Shown here: positions 43,116 to 52,334 of the stretch, piece after piece
Layout of the letters: every line of letters begins with the position of its first letter
Numbering within the stretch: position 1 is the stretch's first letter
Assembly (NCBI RefSeq): GCF_019802255.1
Contig: NZ_JAHYSS010000006.1
Location: 540,821-604,820, forward strand
Source: Pedobacter polysacchareus
Lineage (GTDB): Bacteria; Bacteroidota; Bacteroidia; Sphingobacteriales; Sphingobacteriaceae
Direction of reading: 5' to 3'
DNA: 64,000 nt
Program-made: the position numbers and the translations under genes
Notes under the pieces: generated by a model
Databases searched by the model: none
What the model was told of the DNA's origin: nothing
The model's input: the letters and a program-made list of their open reading frames with translations, nothing else

Positions 43116-43583
43116 TTATTTATGTCGCTCACTGTCATGATATTGCCAAAGCACATTAATTATTTTCCATGAACCATTCAATTTTACGAGATGCAGGTAG
43201 TCAATCCATTCATCTGCGATGAGTTTCATTGAGGCCGTTTTGTCAGAAACGTCAAGAAACAGGACTTCCTTTTTAGGTATCTCAGGGAATTTATCTTTTT
43301 TCTTATTATAGCTTTCGGCTAAGAGTGTCATGGATTCAGCATTAGTTTCCCTCAGGTAATCTTTGCCTGTCTCTTTATCTTTCCAAAAAGTACGCTTCAC
43401 CATTCTGGGGTGCAATGCACGCTCCATTTGTGCTGCATTAGGGGTATGCTGGGATTCAATATAGTCTAGAACAGCCACTTTTATCGCTACGCTATCTTGC
43501 TTTGTCTGACTGAAACAGCTAGAACTAATAGCTATTAGTGCGATAAAAAATAGGATGGAATTGATTTTGGATGGCCTTAACAT
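43116..43583 (-). CDS. Secreted lumazine-binding-like (NTF2-fold) protein
   Basis: About 155 residues from the ATG at 43583, which gives a proper signal peptide (SSSCFSQ at the cleavage or lipobox region); an earlier ATG at 43658 overlaps the upstream gene. The mature part (VAVLDYIESQHTPNAAQMERALHPRMVKRTF, ending WKIINVLW) fits the putative lumazine-binding family, an NTF2-like fold. Usually annotated as exported protein of unknown function. It lies close behind the SGNH hydrolase gene. Confidence 0.75.
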   Translation of the reverse strand: MLRPSKINSILFFIALIAISSSCFSQTKQDSVAIKVAVLDYIESQHTPNAAQMERALHPRMVKRTFWKDKETGKDYLRETNAESMTLLAESYNKKKDKFPEIPKKEVLFLDVSDKTASMKLIADEWIDYLHLVKLNGSWKIINVLWQYHDSERHK

Positions 43584-43650
43584 TTGGATGCTAATTTTAA
43601 TGAATACCCTAATATAAGTTTTTTTATTTGACCATACCGTAGCTAGAATA

Positions 43651-44424
43651 TCATACAAATGATTTTATAATTCCTTTTACCCAAAACTCAGCTAAAGCTT
43701 TGGCACCCTCAGCATTGGGATGCAAATAAAAGACTCCATATTTTCCATCTTCCGGTTTAAACATTTTTTTATGGTGCTGCTGAAAAAAGCTAAAAACATC
43801 TTTACTGCCTAGATAAACCTTATTTGGGTGGCTCAGTTTGTACTCCGCAAATAAGGTTTCTATTTGCGGAAAGTAGCTGTTTAAGCGATCAAGTCCTTCC
43901 TGCATATATCCTGCATTATTGTGTGTATTTGGGCTATACCAAAGCGGATATTGCAGGACAAATTTAGCCTGAGGATATTTCTCCATCAAAGCATTGATCA
44001 GCCTATTCAAATTATCTTTGTATTGAGCGGCTTGGACCGGGGCGCCGTTTGGCCCGAACATAGCGCTATCATTTGTGCCCAGCATAATAGAGAACAATAA
44101 GAGTGCTGTTTTATCTTGTGCAAAACTATTGGCTGCCTGCACTACTTTTGGGAAATCAATGTTATTCTTAGGCAGAAAATCTACCGTAGTATGTCCACTA
44201 AACCCTTTATTACTAATATTCACAGCGCTAATGTCTTTACGTTGCCTCAATAACTCCGCAACATGTAGTGGTGTAGCCTCAGTTTTGGGATCTGCTAAAG
44301 CACCGCCTTCTGTGATGCTGTCTCCTATAAAAACAATATTGATTTGATGCTCCTTTTTTCCTGAAAAGGAAGTCAAAACAACGAGCAAAAGTAAACACGC
44401 ATAGTTTAATATAGGTTTCATCAT
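43651..44424 (-). CDS. Secreted SGNH/GDSL hydrolase
   Basis: 257 residues with a signal peptide. Catalytic blocks: IGDSITEG (Ser36), NKGFSG (Gly), IMLGTNDS (Asn), and a late YLHPNAEGAKALAEF (His of the HPN triad). It resembles acetylhydrolases and sialate esterases that deacylate sugars. The DUF2199 gene upstream is 5 bases away in the same orientation. Substrate unknown. Confidence 0.87.
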   Translation of the reverse strand: MMKPILNYACLLLLVVLTSFSGKKEHQINIVFIGDSITEGGALADPKTEATPLHVAELLRQRKDISAVNISNKGFSGHTTVDFLPKNNIDFPKVVQAANSFAQDKTALLLFSIMLGTNDSAMFGPNGAPVQAAQYKDNLNRLINALMEKYPQAKFVLQYPLWYSPNTHNNAGYMQEGLDRLNSYFPQIETLFAEYKLSHPNKVYLGSKDVFSFFQQHHKKMFKPEDGKYGVFYLHPNAEGAKALAEFWVKGIIKSFV

Positions 44425-44429
44425 GTTAT

Positions 44430-44954
44430 TTATGAGTTAATTTGTCCAAACAATGCTGCAATCCTGCGTTCGGCTTCTTTCAACGGAATCCCTGCATAAT
44501 AGTCCTGAACAAAAGGATGATCAGGGTTTTGGTGAGGAATAACTTCTGGACGCTGATCGCCTTTTTTAGTTTCCACATTCATCGGAATTGAACCGCTAAA
44601 TTCGTAGTCAGGAAGAAAATTTGACAACCATCCAAAGTACACCACTTCATGATTTTCATTGTTAAAATTCTCGCTGTAATCCAGAAAACTAGTTTCACTT
44701 AATGAAACCCATACGCCGTAATCCAATCCATTACAGTCTCCTATTACTTTTTGAGTCAACGTAACTCTTATAAAAAAATCAATCTGATCTGGGCGGTCAA
44801 TCACGCAAAAATCTTCATTGAGTTCAGTTTGTCCATATTGTTTTTCCTCTTCGCTGAGTTCAGCATAACTGGAAGGGCATGGGAAAGCCAAAGCAGGCCA
44901 TTCGTAATGTTCTTTGCTACATGATTGGCAAATGAAAGTATTTAAAGCATCCAT
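44430..44954 (-). CDS. DUF2199 domain protein
   Basis: 174 residues, cytoplasmic. An N-terminal FICQSCSKEHYEWP (CxxC) and the FCVIDRPDQIDFFIRVTL, DYGVWVSLSE and YFGWLSNFLPDY blocks match DUF2199. The Cys pair may bind metal. Function unknown. First gene of a short leftward group with the SGNH hydrolase. Confidence 0.82.
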   Translation of the reverse strand: MDALNTFICQSCSKEHYEWPALAFPCPSSYAELSEEEKQYGQTELNEDFCVIDRPDQIDFFIRVTLTQKVIGDCNGLDYGVWVSLSETSFLDYSENFNNENHEVVYFGWLSNFLPDYEFSGSIPMNVETKKGDQRPEVIPHQNPDHPFVQDYYAGIPLKEAERRIAALFGQINS

Positions 44955-45230
44955 AATCGCTTTAAAATTAATTTTTTCGGTCTATATACCAAAGAACCGA
45001 GCTCTTTTTACATCGCTTATTTAAAATTCTTACATCCCTAATGAATGATTATCGCTCCATTTTTAAGGATGATGATTTATTTTCTTCCATTCTTAGAATT
45101 TTCTATTTCAGCCTTTAACAGCATTCGTTGTACCATTCTGTTGATTAAAGATAAAGTTAACACTTGGATGCTCCGCCCCAAATAAACACTCAGCAGTTAA
45201 TTATTCCTATGATCAAAACAAGTTAAAATT

Positions 45231-45608
45231 ATGATTAGTTTAGTTCCTATGAAAATAGAAGTTCACCAAACTGACGCGGTAAAAATTGTGGAAGTAATTT
45301 CGGATGTTATTATAGTGACCAATGCCGAAGAAGGTCTGCAATTGATGGTTGATTTATACTATCAGGACTTTGACAAAATCATCATTCCAGAGCAAAGTAT
45401 TACCCCTGCTTTTTTTGATCTGAAAACGGGAATCGCCGGAGAAATCCTGCAAAAGTTTTCTAATTACAGGGTACGATTGGTCATAGTTGGTGATTTCACT
45501 AAATATCCAGGACAACGTATTCAGGAGTTCATCTACGAAAGCAACAAAGGCAGGCAGGTCAATTTTCTGGGTACAGTTGAAGAAGCGATTGAACGATTGT
45601 CTAAATAA
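45231..45608 (+). CDS. DUF4180 domain protein
   Basis: 125 residues, soluble. VVEVISDVIIVTNAEEGLQLMVDLYYQDFDKIIIPEQSITPAFFDLKTGIAGEILQKFSNYRVRLVIVGDF is the DUF4180 pattern, which resembles STAS-like alpha/beta proteins. An alternative ATG at 45249 would remove six residues. It is convergent with the hybrid kinase gene, 17 bases away. Function unknown. Confidence 0.83.
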   Translation: MISLVPMKIEVHQTDAVKIVEVISDVIIVTNAEEGLQLMVDLYYQDFDKIIIPEQSITPAFFDLKTGIAGEILQKFSNYRVRLVIVGDFTKYPGQRIQEFIYESNKGRQVNFLGTVEEAIERLSK

Positions 45609-45625
45609 GCGCTTTTTCTTTGCCT

Positions 45626-47872
45626 CTATTTGCACCATTTTTTTAGTTTAGCCATTAAGTCTTCCAGACGAATAGGTTTAGCCATATAATCGTCCATCCC
45701 CACATCTAAACAATCTTGTTCATCCCCTTTTAGGGCATTGGCAGTTAAAGCAATAATAACAGGCTGCTTAAATTGCTTTTTTCTGATCAGTTGAGTTGCT
45801 ACTAATCCGTCCATCACAGGCATATGCACGTCCATTAAAACCACGTCATAATCTTTTTTATGAATAGCCTCAATAACCTCTTCTCCATTTCTTACCAGGT
45901 CTGGTTGATAACCCAATCGATTAAGAATATTAACGATTACCAATTGGTTTGGTAATTTATCCTCGGCAATCAGCAATGAACAAGGGAAGTTTGCTGAAAA
46001 ATCAGCCGACAATTTGTTTTGAGATAACCGTTCTTTTACCTCTTCATGCTTTCTTATTTGCAATGCATTTGAGACTTGTTCAGCAAGGATATGTTGACGG
46101 ATGGGCTTTGTAATCACTGAACAAAACAACGCATACTGACGCTCTTCAAAGTCTTCTCCAATAGAACTGAGCAGAAGAATCGGAATTAATGGATAGCGCA
46201 TCTTCATCAACTTGGCCAACATGACACCATCCATTCCAGGCATTTGCAGATCTGTAATCATTAAATCAATTCCAGGATCAAGCGACAGCATTGTCAATGC
46301 CTGTTTAGCCGAACTAGCAGGTATAGGTTGTAATTTCCAATACTCAAGCTGCTTATTTAAGGTGCTCAGACTCGTCGCATTATCATCAACTACCATTATC
46401 TTTTTGCCAGCATGGTCATTCATGATGTAATTGGTGGATGGCAAGGGTAACTTAGTTTCAGTTGGCGTCAGCACCATAAATGAGAAGGTCGAGCCCTGAT
46501 CCAGCTCACTCTCTACATTAATTTCGCCACCCATAAGTTTGACCAGCTTTTCTGAGATTGCAAGGCCTAATCCAGTACCACCATACTTACGGGTTGTAGA
46601 AGAATCAACTTGTGTAAAAGAGTTAAACAGATTACCTAATTTATCCGCTGCTATTCCTATACCTGTATCACGTACTACAAATTTCAGTTCGAACTGTCCA
46701 TTCTGTAAAATACTCCCCATAGAAACGGTTACAAAAACCTCCCCCTGCTCAGTAAATTTCATAGCGTTTCCAACCAAATTAATCAATACCTGCCGCAGGC
46801 GCAGCTGATCACCAACAATCTGGGAGGGAACTTCTTCGTCGATATGATATATTAAATCCAACTGAAGTTCAGCAGATTTAATTGCAAATATGTCAAGAAC
46901 ATCTTCGATACACTTCCGCAAATTAAAATCTTCAGACACTAATTCCATATTTCCTGATTCTATTTTAGAGAAGTCCAGTATATCGTTGATCACATTTATC
47001 AATGATTCGCCACAATTAGCAATCACATCCGTAAACATATATTGTTCTTTATTCAAATCAGTTTCCTTTAAAAGCATCGCCATTCCCATTACCCCATTCA
47101 TTGGCGTGCGGATCTCATGGCTCATATTAGCTAGAAAGACACTTTTGGCCTGATTGGCCCGATCGGCTTCTGCCCTGGCTTTTTCCAATTCTAAATTCGC
47201 TTCTTTAAGCTTTTCGTTGGCTTTTTCCAATACTTCTTCATTCTGTTTCCGAACTGATGATAGTTGAGCTTCTTTTTGCAGTTCAGCCATTCCTAAGGTC
47301 TGGACAATCTGCCTTTCATTTGATTTTCTTAGTAAGTAGGCCCATAACCCACAGATAAAAAAGATCATAGCGGACAGCAATATATGAATTACAAAAGTTT
47401 GAAAATCAAAATAATCCAACTGTGTAAAATAGATTCCGGTTACCCCGCTATTTTGCAAATAGCCAAATAACGCATGATGAACCATCACCACGATTAGCAT
47501 AGGTATCTGTAATTTCCATTTCTCGTAGGTGATTAACAGTGTGCTGCCAATAAAGGCAAAGAAATGCATTTCAAATAGTCCATGCATCTGATAAATATAC
47601 TGGGCCATAAAAATACCCAGCACAGCGCTTAAAACGTATTGATAAAGATCAGATGATGGTAAAAGATACTTCACGGAATAATAAGCCAGTAAAGAAAGAC
47701 CACCTACTCCAAATGCAATTAACCAGGTATCATAAAACTGCGCAAAGATTAGCCCAAGTATAAAATATCCCCATAAAAAATAATTCATTAAATGATCCGT
47801 TCTTTCCTTCACTCCCAAAAAAAGCAAGCGGTTTTGGCGATCAGAATTAGTGATATGGGGGTTAGAAATCAT
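45626..47872 (-). CDS. Hybrid histidine kinase with two receiver domains
   Basis: 748 residues. Six or so membrane segments (about 30-185) lead into a coiled coil (about 185-243), a HisKA domain with His252 in NMSHEIRTPMNG, and an ATPase domain with Asn369 (LVGNAMKFTE), DTGIGI and GGTGLGLAIS. Two receivers follow: Asp541 in MITDLQMPGMDG and Asp681 in VLMDVHMPVMDG. There is no Hpt domain, so a separate phosphotransfer protein is expected. The sensory input is in the membrane part. The thioredoxin-like gene upstream ends 8 bases before it and may be co-transcribed. Confidence 0.94.
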   Translation of the reverse strand: MISNPHITNSDRQNRLLFLGVKERTDHLMNYFLWGYFILGLIFAQFYDTWLIAFGVGGLSLLAYYSVKYLLPSSDLYQYVLSAVLGIFMAQYIYQMHGLFEMHFFAFIGSTLLITYEKWKLQIPMLIVVMVHHALFGYLQNSGVTGIYFTQLDYFDFQTFVIHILLSAMIFFICGLWAYLLRKSNERQIVQTLGMAELQKEAQLSSVRKQNEEVLEKANEKLKEANLELEKARAEADRANQAKSVFLANMSHEIRTPMNGVMGMAMLLKETDLNKEQYMFTDVIANCGESLINVINDILDFSKIESGNMELVSEDFNLRKCIEDVLDIFAIKSAELQLDLIYHIDEEVPSQIVGDQLRLRQVLINLVGNAMKFTEQGEVFVTVSMGSILQNGQFELKFVVRDTGIGIAADKLGNLFNSFTQVDSSTTRKYGGTGLGLAISEKLVKLMGGEINVESELDQGSTFSFMVLTPTETKLPLPSTNYIMNDHAGKKIMVVDDNATSLSTLNKQLEYWKLQPIPASSAKQALTMLSLDPGIDLMITDLQMPGMDGVMLAKLMKMRYPLIPILLLSSIGEDFEERQYALFCSVITKPIRQHILAEQVSNALQIRKHEEVKERLSQNKLSADFSANFPCSLLIAEDKLPNQLVIVNILNRLGYQPDLVRNGEEVIEAIHKKDYDVVLMDVHMPVMDGLVATQLIRKKQFKQPVIIALTANALKGDEQDCLDVGMDDYMAKPIRLEDLMAKLKKWCK

Positions 47873-47880
47873 TACTTAAA

Positions 47881-48471
47881 TTATTTACAGTCTGGCAAGG
47901 TGCAACCATAGGACTTTAGTGCTGCCTGACTGAAAACCAAGCCAGTTTGTTTCTTCAATAAACCATTCAGTGCTATTTTTGCGAAACTGGTTTTTTCATC
48001 TGTACAATAACGAGTGGTGTTATAGTTCCCTCTATAATATAAATGCTGAGCCGGATCTAGTAAAACTGCCTGAGGGGTAGAATACACACCACAAGTTTCG
48101 GCAAGGCTTTTATCAAATAAAACAGGGATTTGGAGACCAAACTTATCTTGGATGGTTTCTTGAGTAAAAGATTTAGGACTCAATACCACTACTCTAAAAT
48201 CAATACGGTTGCCATATTCTTTAACCAGGGATTTAAAATGCTTCATATTAAATCTTGAACAAGGGCAGTCTGGATTAAAAAAATGTAGAAAAATTGGTTT
48301 ACCATGGTTATTGTTCAAAGCTTGGTTAACGATCAAACTTCCTGTCTCCATTGATTTATAGTTTTTAGGAATTGGCGTTGGCAATTGGTAGATGATATCG
48401 TTGTACCAGAATAGATACCCAATGAGAGTAAACAAAAATATTAACCAGAAAAATACGAGCGCTTTTTTCAT
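47881..48471 (-). CDS. Membrane-anchored thioredoxin-like protein with a CPC motif
   Basis: About 196 residues from the ATG at 48471, which gives an N-terminal membrane anchor (ALVFFWLIFLFTLIGYLFW). The thioredoxin-like domain has FLHFFNPDCPCSRFN, where a CPC replaces the usual CxxC, then PVLFDKSLAETCGVYSTPQAVLLD with the conserved cis-Pro region. Extra cysteines occur near the C-terminus (YGCTLPDC). It faces the periplasm and may reduce or sense oxidation of partner proteins. An upstream ATG at 48522 is less likely since it precedes the anchor. Confidence 0.75.
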   Translation of the reverse strand: MKKALVFFWLIFLFTLIGYLFWYNDIIYQLPTPIPKNYKSMETGSLIVNQALNNNHGKPIFLHFFNPDCPCSRFNMKHFKSLVKEYGNRIDFRVVVLSPKSFTQETIQDKFGLQIPVLFDKSLAETCGVYSTPQAVLLDPAQHLYYRGNYNTTRYCTDEKTSFAKIALNGLLKKQTGLVFSQAALKSYGCTLPDCK

Positions 48472-48626
48472 ATTGAAATACAAAATAATATTAGGTTGTA
48501 TTTGTAAGTCCAATAACGGCATTTATTATATTAAACGGAAGTAAATATCAAACATATTTGCTGTTTCAGGCTCAAAATCACCTCCAATACTATCGTAAGT
48601 CACAAAAGTTAAAGGACATAAAAAAG

Positions 48627-48645
48627 CCTCTAGGATATCTAGAGG
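48627..48645 (-). terminator. Terminator after the beta-propeller gene
   Basis: CCTCTAG (48627-48633) pairs with CTAGAGG (48639-48645) across a 5-base loop. Read leftward, a run of five T follows (TTTTTATG). It lies 67 bases beyond the stop at 48712. Confidence 0.75.
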
Positions 48646-48711
48646 TTAAATTCATGGCTCATTAGCCTCCTTATCCACTTGGGATTAATACACAATTAGT
48701 TGCTATACATA

Positions 48712-49821
48712 TTATTTCTGCCCTTCTTTACTTTTAAAGTCTGTGATGGTCTTTCCATCATAACGATACACTCCCTTCAAACCACCAAACCAGATACTTC
48801 TGTCATATGCTTCTAAAATCCCAAAGATCATTGGCTTATTTGTTATTTCAGTTACAGTTGGCTTTTTACTGGACAAGGATTTCTCATCATAACGCGAAAG
48901 TACCCATTCTGTGGTATTAGCCCGATTATCGGAAAGTAGGCTATTTATGTCATTTGCGCTTTTTGAACTGGTCCAAATATTGCCTTTTTTATCTTCGTAA
49001 ACATAACCAACAAACTTCCTGGTAAAATTGGTGAATATTTTGCCGTCATAGTGCCAAAGGCCATCATTGCCCCCGAGCCAGATATTGCCATTTTTATCTT
49101 TGATGATCGAGCGAACATTCTCAAAAGGTTTTCCGTCTTTATTGAGGATCTTAGTCAATCTTTTTCCATCATAAACGCGAGCATAGCCCCTTGTACCAAA
49201 CCAAAGTTTTCCTGTTTTGTCTTCAATGATCGCATTGACATCATTATGCGTCCAATGACCTTCTGGAAGCGGTTGTTGGTAAAATGACACGTGGGTGGAA
49301 TCCGTATTAGCAGAGACCACTCCTTCTTGCATTTTAAAATTCCGAAAGGATTTCCCATCATAACGGCTTGCTCCGCCTTCAGTACCGAACCAAATATTAC
49401 CAATTTTATCCTTATAAATATGAGTAACACGATCATTAGCAAGCCCATCCTTTGTGGTAAAATTGCGAAAAGATAGTCCATCGTAATAGTAAACACCTGA
49501 GCCAACAGAAGCGAACCAAAAATTCCCCTTTCTATCTTCTAAAACAGAAAAAAAGCGCGCTGGGCTCACTTTATTTGTAATATTGGTAAAAGACTTTCCA
49601 TCGTATTTAAAAACTCCCTCCCATGAAGCCATCCAAATGTTGCCCTTTCTATCTTGCTTGATCGTACGAACAATACTCCTAGGTCCATAGGAAGTAGTGG
49701 ATATATCTTTAGTTTCAACGACATCTTTAGCGCCCTTTCTTTGCTGAGCCTGTACAGGGAAATGAATTACTCCTGCCAGAATGATCAGCAGGTTGTAAAA
49801 AACGTTTCTTTGATTTTTCAT
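48712..49821 (-). CDS. Secreted beta-propeller protein of the two-component-regulator propeller type
   Basis: 369 residues with a signal peptide (ending HFPVQAQQ). At least seven repeats with the pattern D-x-x-G-N-(I/L/F)-W-(F/L/M)-(G/A)-(S/T) and YDG-K-(S/T)-(F/L)-(T/R) occur, as in Reg_prop repeats that form the sensor half of hybrid two-component systems. There is no membrane segment, kinase or DNA-binding domain. It is divergent from a membrane-bound winged-helix regulator 103 bases away, so the propeller may be the separate sensor of that regulator. Ligand unknown. Confidence 0.85.
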   Translation of the reverse strand: MKNQRNVFYNLLIILAGVIHFPVQAQQRKGAKDVVETKDISTTSYGPRSIVRTIKQDRKGNIWMASWEGVFKYDGKSFTNITNKVSPARFFSVLEDRKGNFWFASVGSGVYYYDGLSFRNFTTKDGLANDRVTHIYKDKIGNIWFGTEGGASRYDGKSFRNFKMQEGVVSANTDSTHVSFYQQPLPEGHWTHNDVNAIIEDKTGKLWFGTRGYARVYDGKRLTKILNKDGKPFENVRSIIKDKNGNIWLGGNDGLWHYDGKIFTNFTRKFVGYVYEDKKGNIWTSSKSANDINSLLSDNRANTTEWVLSRYDEKSLSSKKPTVTEITNKPMIFGILEAYDRSIWFGGLKGVYRYDGKTITDFKSKEGQK

Positions 49822-49924
49822 ATGCTATAAAAATTAATTCAGCGAATCTACTTTGATCTTTTCCGGCTGGAGAGATCTGGATTGTAAATAAAAATGTAAC
49901 CTTTGTAAATAAAAAATTGACAAT

Positions 49925-50824
49925 ATGGATGTTAGCAGAAATCTCAGCGCCGGAAAACACAAGTACCTTTTTGAATTGATACTACTCTTGTTTATCTGTG
50001 CAATCTGCGCGGCTTTCACCATATCTGACAATGACGATTTCAATATCGCCAGGCGGGAAGTTTTACTACGCAGGATCGGGCATGAGCTACTTCTTCAATC
50101 GGGCGATAGTACATCAAGGGTGCTCCCGGTAAAAAAGATCGCAGAAAATGAATACCAAATCCGGTTTGAGGATGAGCTTACTTTTCAACCGGATTCTCTG
50201 GTGAATACGACCCTGCGTTTATTGGCAAAAGACCCCTTCACAGGTGACTACGTTGTTAATGTGCTGAACTGCGGCAACTCCAGTGTAGCCTATGGGTACG
50301 CTGTATCCAAAAATAAAAAAGATGATATTGTGGCATGCCTAGGGAGAAAGCAACCCAGAGCATGTTACATGATCAATGTTAAGTTCAAATCAACGGGCAT
50401 ACATATGACAAATAATGGGTATCTTCTAGGCAGCCTCCCATTTTTAGCAATTTTTGGTTTTATATTTTTGAGATCGTTTAAGCCAGGAAAAGCCTTCACT
50501 GAGCATCAGCAGACAGACATGTTAACTTTAGGTGCGGTATTGTTCGATGCGAAAAATCGGAAGCTCATTATAAACGGAAAAACAATAGACTTAACAGGAA
50601 CTGAAACACGTGTACTGCGCATTTTCGCGCTATCTCCTAATGAGACTATAGAAAGAAGCCGTTTACAAAAAGAGATCTGGGAAGATGAAGGTGTTATTGT
50701 AGGCCGCAGTCTGGATATGTTCATTTCAAAACTTAGGAAAAAACTGGAATTTGATCCGAACATCAACATTGTTGTGATACGTGGCAAAGGATATAAGCTT
50801 GAAATCACCACGAATGTGGGATAA
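49925..50824 (+). CDS. Membrane-integrated winged-helix regulator (OmpR-type DNA-binding domain)
   Basis: 299 residues. Two membrane segments (about 14-32 and 166-183) flank a periplasmic domain of about 130 residues with a Cys pair region (NVLNCGNSS, VACLGRKQPRACYM). The C-terminal winged helix (about 198-293) has LTGTETRVLRIFALSPNETIERSRLQKEIW, RSLDMFISKLRKKL and IRGKGYKLEI, as in the OmpR/PhoB DNA-binding domain. It has no receiver domain. The topology (sensor outside, DNA-binding domain inside) resembles CadC/ToxR one-component regulators, here inverted with the domain at the C-terminus. It is divergent from the propeller gene. Confidence 0.87.
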   Translation: MDVSRNLSAGKHKYLFELILLLFICAICAAFTISDNDDFNIARREVLLRRIGHELLLQSGDSTSRVLPVKKIAENEYQIRFEDELTFQPDSLVNTTLRLLAKDPFTGDYVVNVLNCGNSSVAYGYAVSKNKKDDIVACLGRKQPRACYMINVKFKSTGIHMTNNGYLLGSLPFLAIFGFIFLRSFKPGKAFTEHQQTDMLTLGAVLFDAKNRKLIINGKTIDLTGTETRVLRIFALSPNETIERSRLQKEIWEDEGVIVGRSLDMFISKLRKKLEFDPNINIVVIRGKGYKLEITTNVG

Positions 50825-50881
50825 TTAAAGGATTATATCCACCCTGGACCAAACTCCTAAAATCTTTCTTTTTAGTCTATT

Positions 50882-51232
50882 CTATTTACCAATAATTACT
50901 TTACGGTGTGCGATTCCCCATTCTGCCAGGTTATTGATAATGGTCTTTAATGTCATTCCATATGCTGTTAATTGATATTGAACAGCTATAGGCTGAGTAT
51001 CTAATACAGTTCGCGTGATCAGTTTATTGACCTCCAGCTCTTTTAATTCTTTACTCAACATTTTGTTTGATATGCCCGGTACATCATTCAGAATGTCAGA
51101 AAACCTTCTTTTGTTATAATAGCAAATGGACGAGATGATGGAGATTTTCCATTTCCCGTTTAAGATGTCCATTGCATCGTGGACAGCCATAATCTCTCTT
51201 TTGTGCCCTAATTGGCATTCATTTTCAGTCAT
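50882..51232 (-). CDS. HxlR-family transcriptional regulator
   Basis: 116 residues. A winged helix with the family pattern AMDILNGKWKISIISSICYYNKRRFSDILNDVPGISNKMLSKELKELEVNKLI and an N-terminal CQLGH segment carrying the Cys typical of redox- or quinone-sensing members. It is divergent from an SDR oxidoreductase gene with a large inverted repeat between, the usual arrangement for HxlR control of a stress-type reductase. Confidence 0.93.
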   Translation of the reverse strand: MTENECQLGHKREIMAVHDAMDILNGKWKISIISSICYYNKRRFSDILNDVPGISNKMLSKELKELEVNKLITRTVLDTQPIAVQYQLTAYGMTLKTIINNLAEWGIAHRKVIIGK

Positions 51233-51234
51233 AA

Positions 51235-51282
51235 GTTACTTTGTTACCCGAAAGTTACTGTTACTTTTCGTTACAAAGTAAC
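51235..51282. promoter_or_regulatory. Inverted-repeat operator between the HxlR and SDR genes
   Basis: GTTACTTTGT (51235-51244) is mirrored by ACAAAGTAAC (51273-51282), with inner AAAGT and ACTTT arms (around 51251-51267). The whole region is built of GTTAC/AAAGT units. It begins 2 bases before the HxlR start codon and ends 54 bases before the SDR start, so the HxlR protein probably binds here and controls both genes. Confidence 0.75.
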
Positions 51283-51336
51283 CTAAATAATTTTACCTAT
51301 TCTAACTTTGCTCCATAAACATTTAAAAATCTAATC

Positions 51337-52080
51337 ATGGACTTTACAAATAAAAACGTCGTTATTACAGGTGGAACTACAGGAATAGGCTTAGCAACGG
51401 CAAAAGCATTCATCAGCGCAGGTGCAAACGTTTGGATCACAGGCAGAAATACCGAAAATCTACAAAAAGCAGCTGCAGAAATAAACAGCCAGAAATTGTT
51501 TACTGTAGTATCCGATACTTCAAAACTGGAGGATATTTTGATTCTGGAAAAAGCAGTTGCAGATCATGAAAACAAATTAGACGTACTTTTCCTTAATGCA
51601 GGTATTGCGGCGTTTGAACCAATAGAAAAAGTAACTGAGGCAAGTTTTGACGCACAATTCAACACCAATGTCAAGGGACATTTCTTCACATTGCAAAAAT
51701 TACTTCCCTACCTAGCAGATGGAGCAGCAGTAGTATTTACTTCCTCAACGGTTGCCACAGCTGCAAATTCGGGAGCTAGCGTGTATTCAGCAACCAAAGG
51801 AGCATTGAATAAAATTGCTCAGATTGCAGCCAATGAATTAGCGGGAAGAAAAATTCGTGTAAACATCGTTAGCCCTGGACCTATTTTAACCCCTGGTTTA
51901 GAAAATGCTGTACCATCAGAAGCAAAAGAATTTTTGGCTAGTGCAACCGCTCTGCAACGACTTGGTGCTCCTGATGAAATTGCAAAAACAGTTTTATTCC
52001 TGGCTTCCGATGCAGCAAGTTTCATTACAGGAACAGAGATCATTGCAGATGGTGGTTACCTGAACTACGCATTAAAATAA
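51337..52080 (+). CDS. Short-chain dehydrogenase/reductase (SDR)
   Basis: 247 residues. Classical SDR motifs: VITGGTTGIGLATAKAF (cofactor), LFLNAGIAAFEP (NAG), the catalytic Ser in FTSSTVATAANSGASVYSATKGALNK with YxxxK, and a C-terminal FLASDAASFITGTEIIADGGY. The arginine in TGRNTENL suggests NADP(H) use. Substrate unknown. Control by the divergent HxlR protein is inferred from the shared operator. Confidence 0.95.
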   Translation: MDFTNKNVVITGGTTGIGLATAKAFISAGANVWITGRNTENLQKAAAEINSQKLFTVVSDTSKLEDILILEKAVADHENKLDVLFLNAGIAAFEPIEKVTEASFDAQFNTNVKGHFFTLQKLLPYLADGAAVVFTSSTVATAANSGASVYSATKGALNKIAQIAANELAGRKIRVNIVSPGPILTPGLENAVPSEAKEFLASATALQRLGAPDEIAKTVLFLASDAASFITGTEIIADGGYLNYALK

Positions 52081-52216
52081 TCCATAATATCATTATCCAT
52101 TTACTTTGCCCTTGATGATTCTACAAAATTAAAGTGAGTCAAAACAAAAAGGAAGCATTACTACCTGCTTTAAAGGGATTCCTCAAAGGCACATGACAAT
52201 TGCAGACATCAAAATG

Positions 52217-52334
52217 AAAAAAGACGTTTTTCTTTTCAGAAAAACGTCTTTTTTAAGCATTGGGTCATGATGTACTTGAACCATTTCCAATCTGATTTAG
52301 TTTTAATCGCCGATCTAGCTAGGAAACAGGCTTA
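52217..52334 (-). repeat. Hairpin plus tRNA-3'-half-like repeat, copy D (ends at LytTR stop)
   Basis: A perfect 16-bp terminator stem (52217-52232 with 52239-52254) is followed by a segment whose leftward reading contains a GATT-N7-AATC hairpin, then ATGGTTCAAG, then CCCAATGCTTAAAA. The same elements in the same order occur in copies at 55271-55391 and 62390-62510. It starts at the stop codon of the LytTR regulator and provides its terminator. The segment is about 5 bases shorter than the other copies. Confidence 0.7.
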
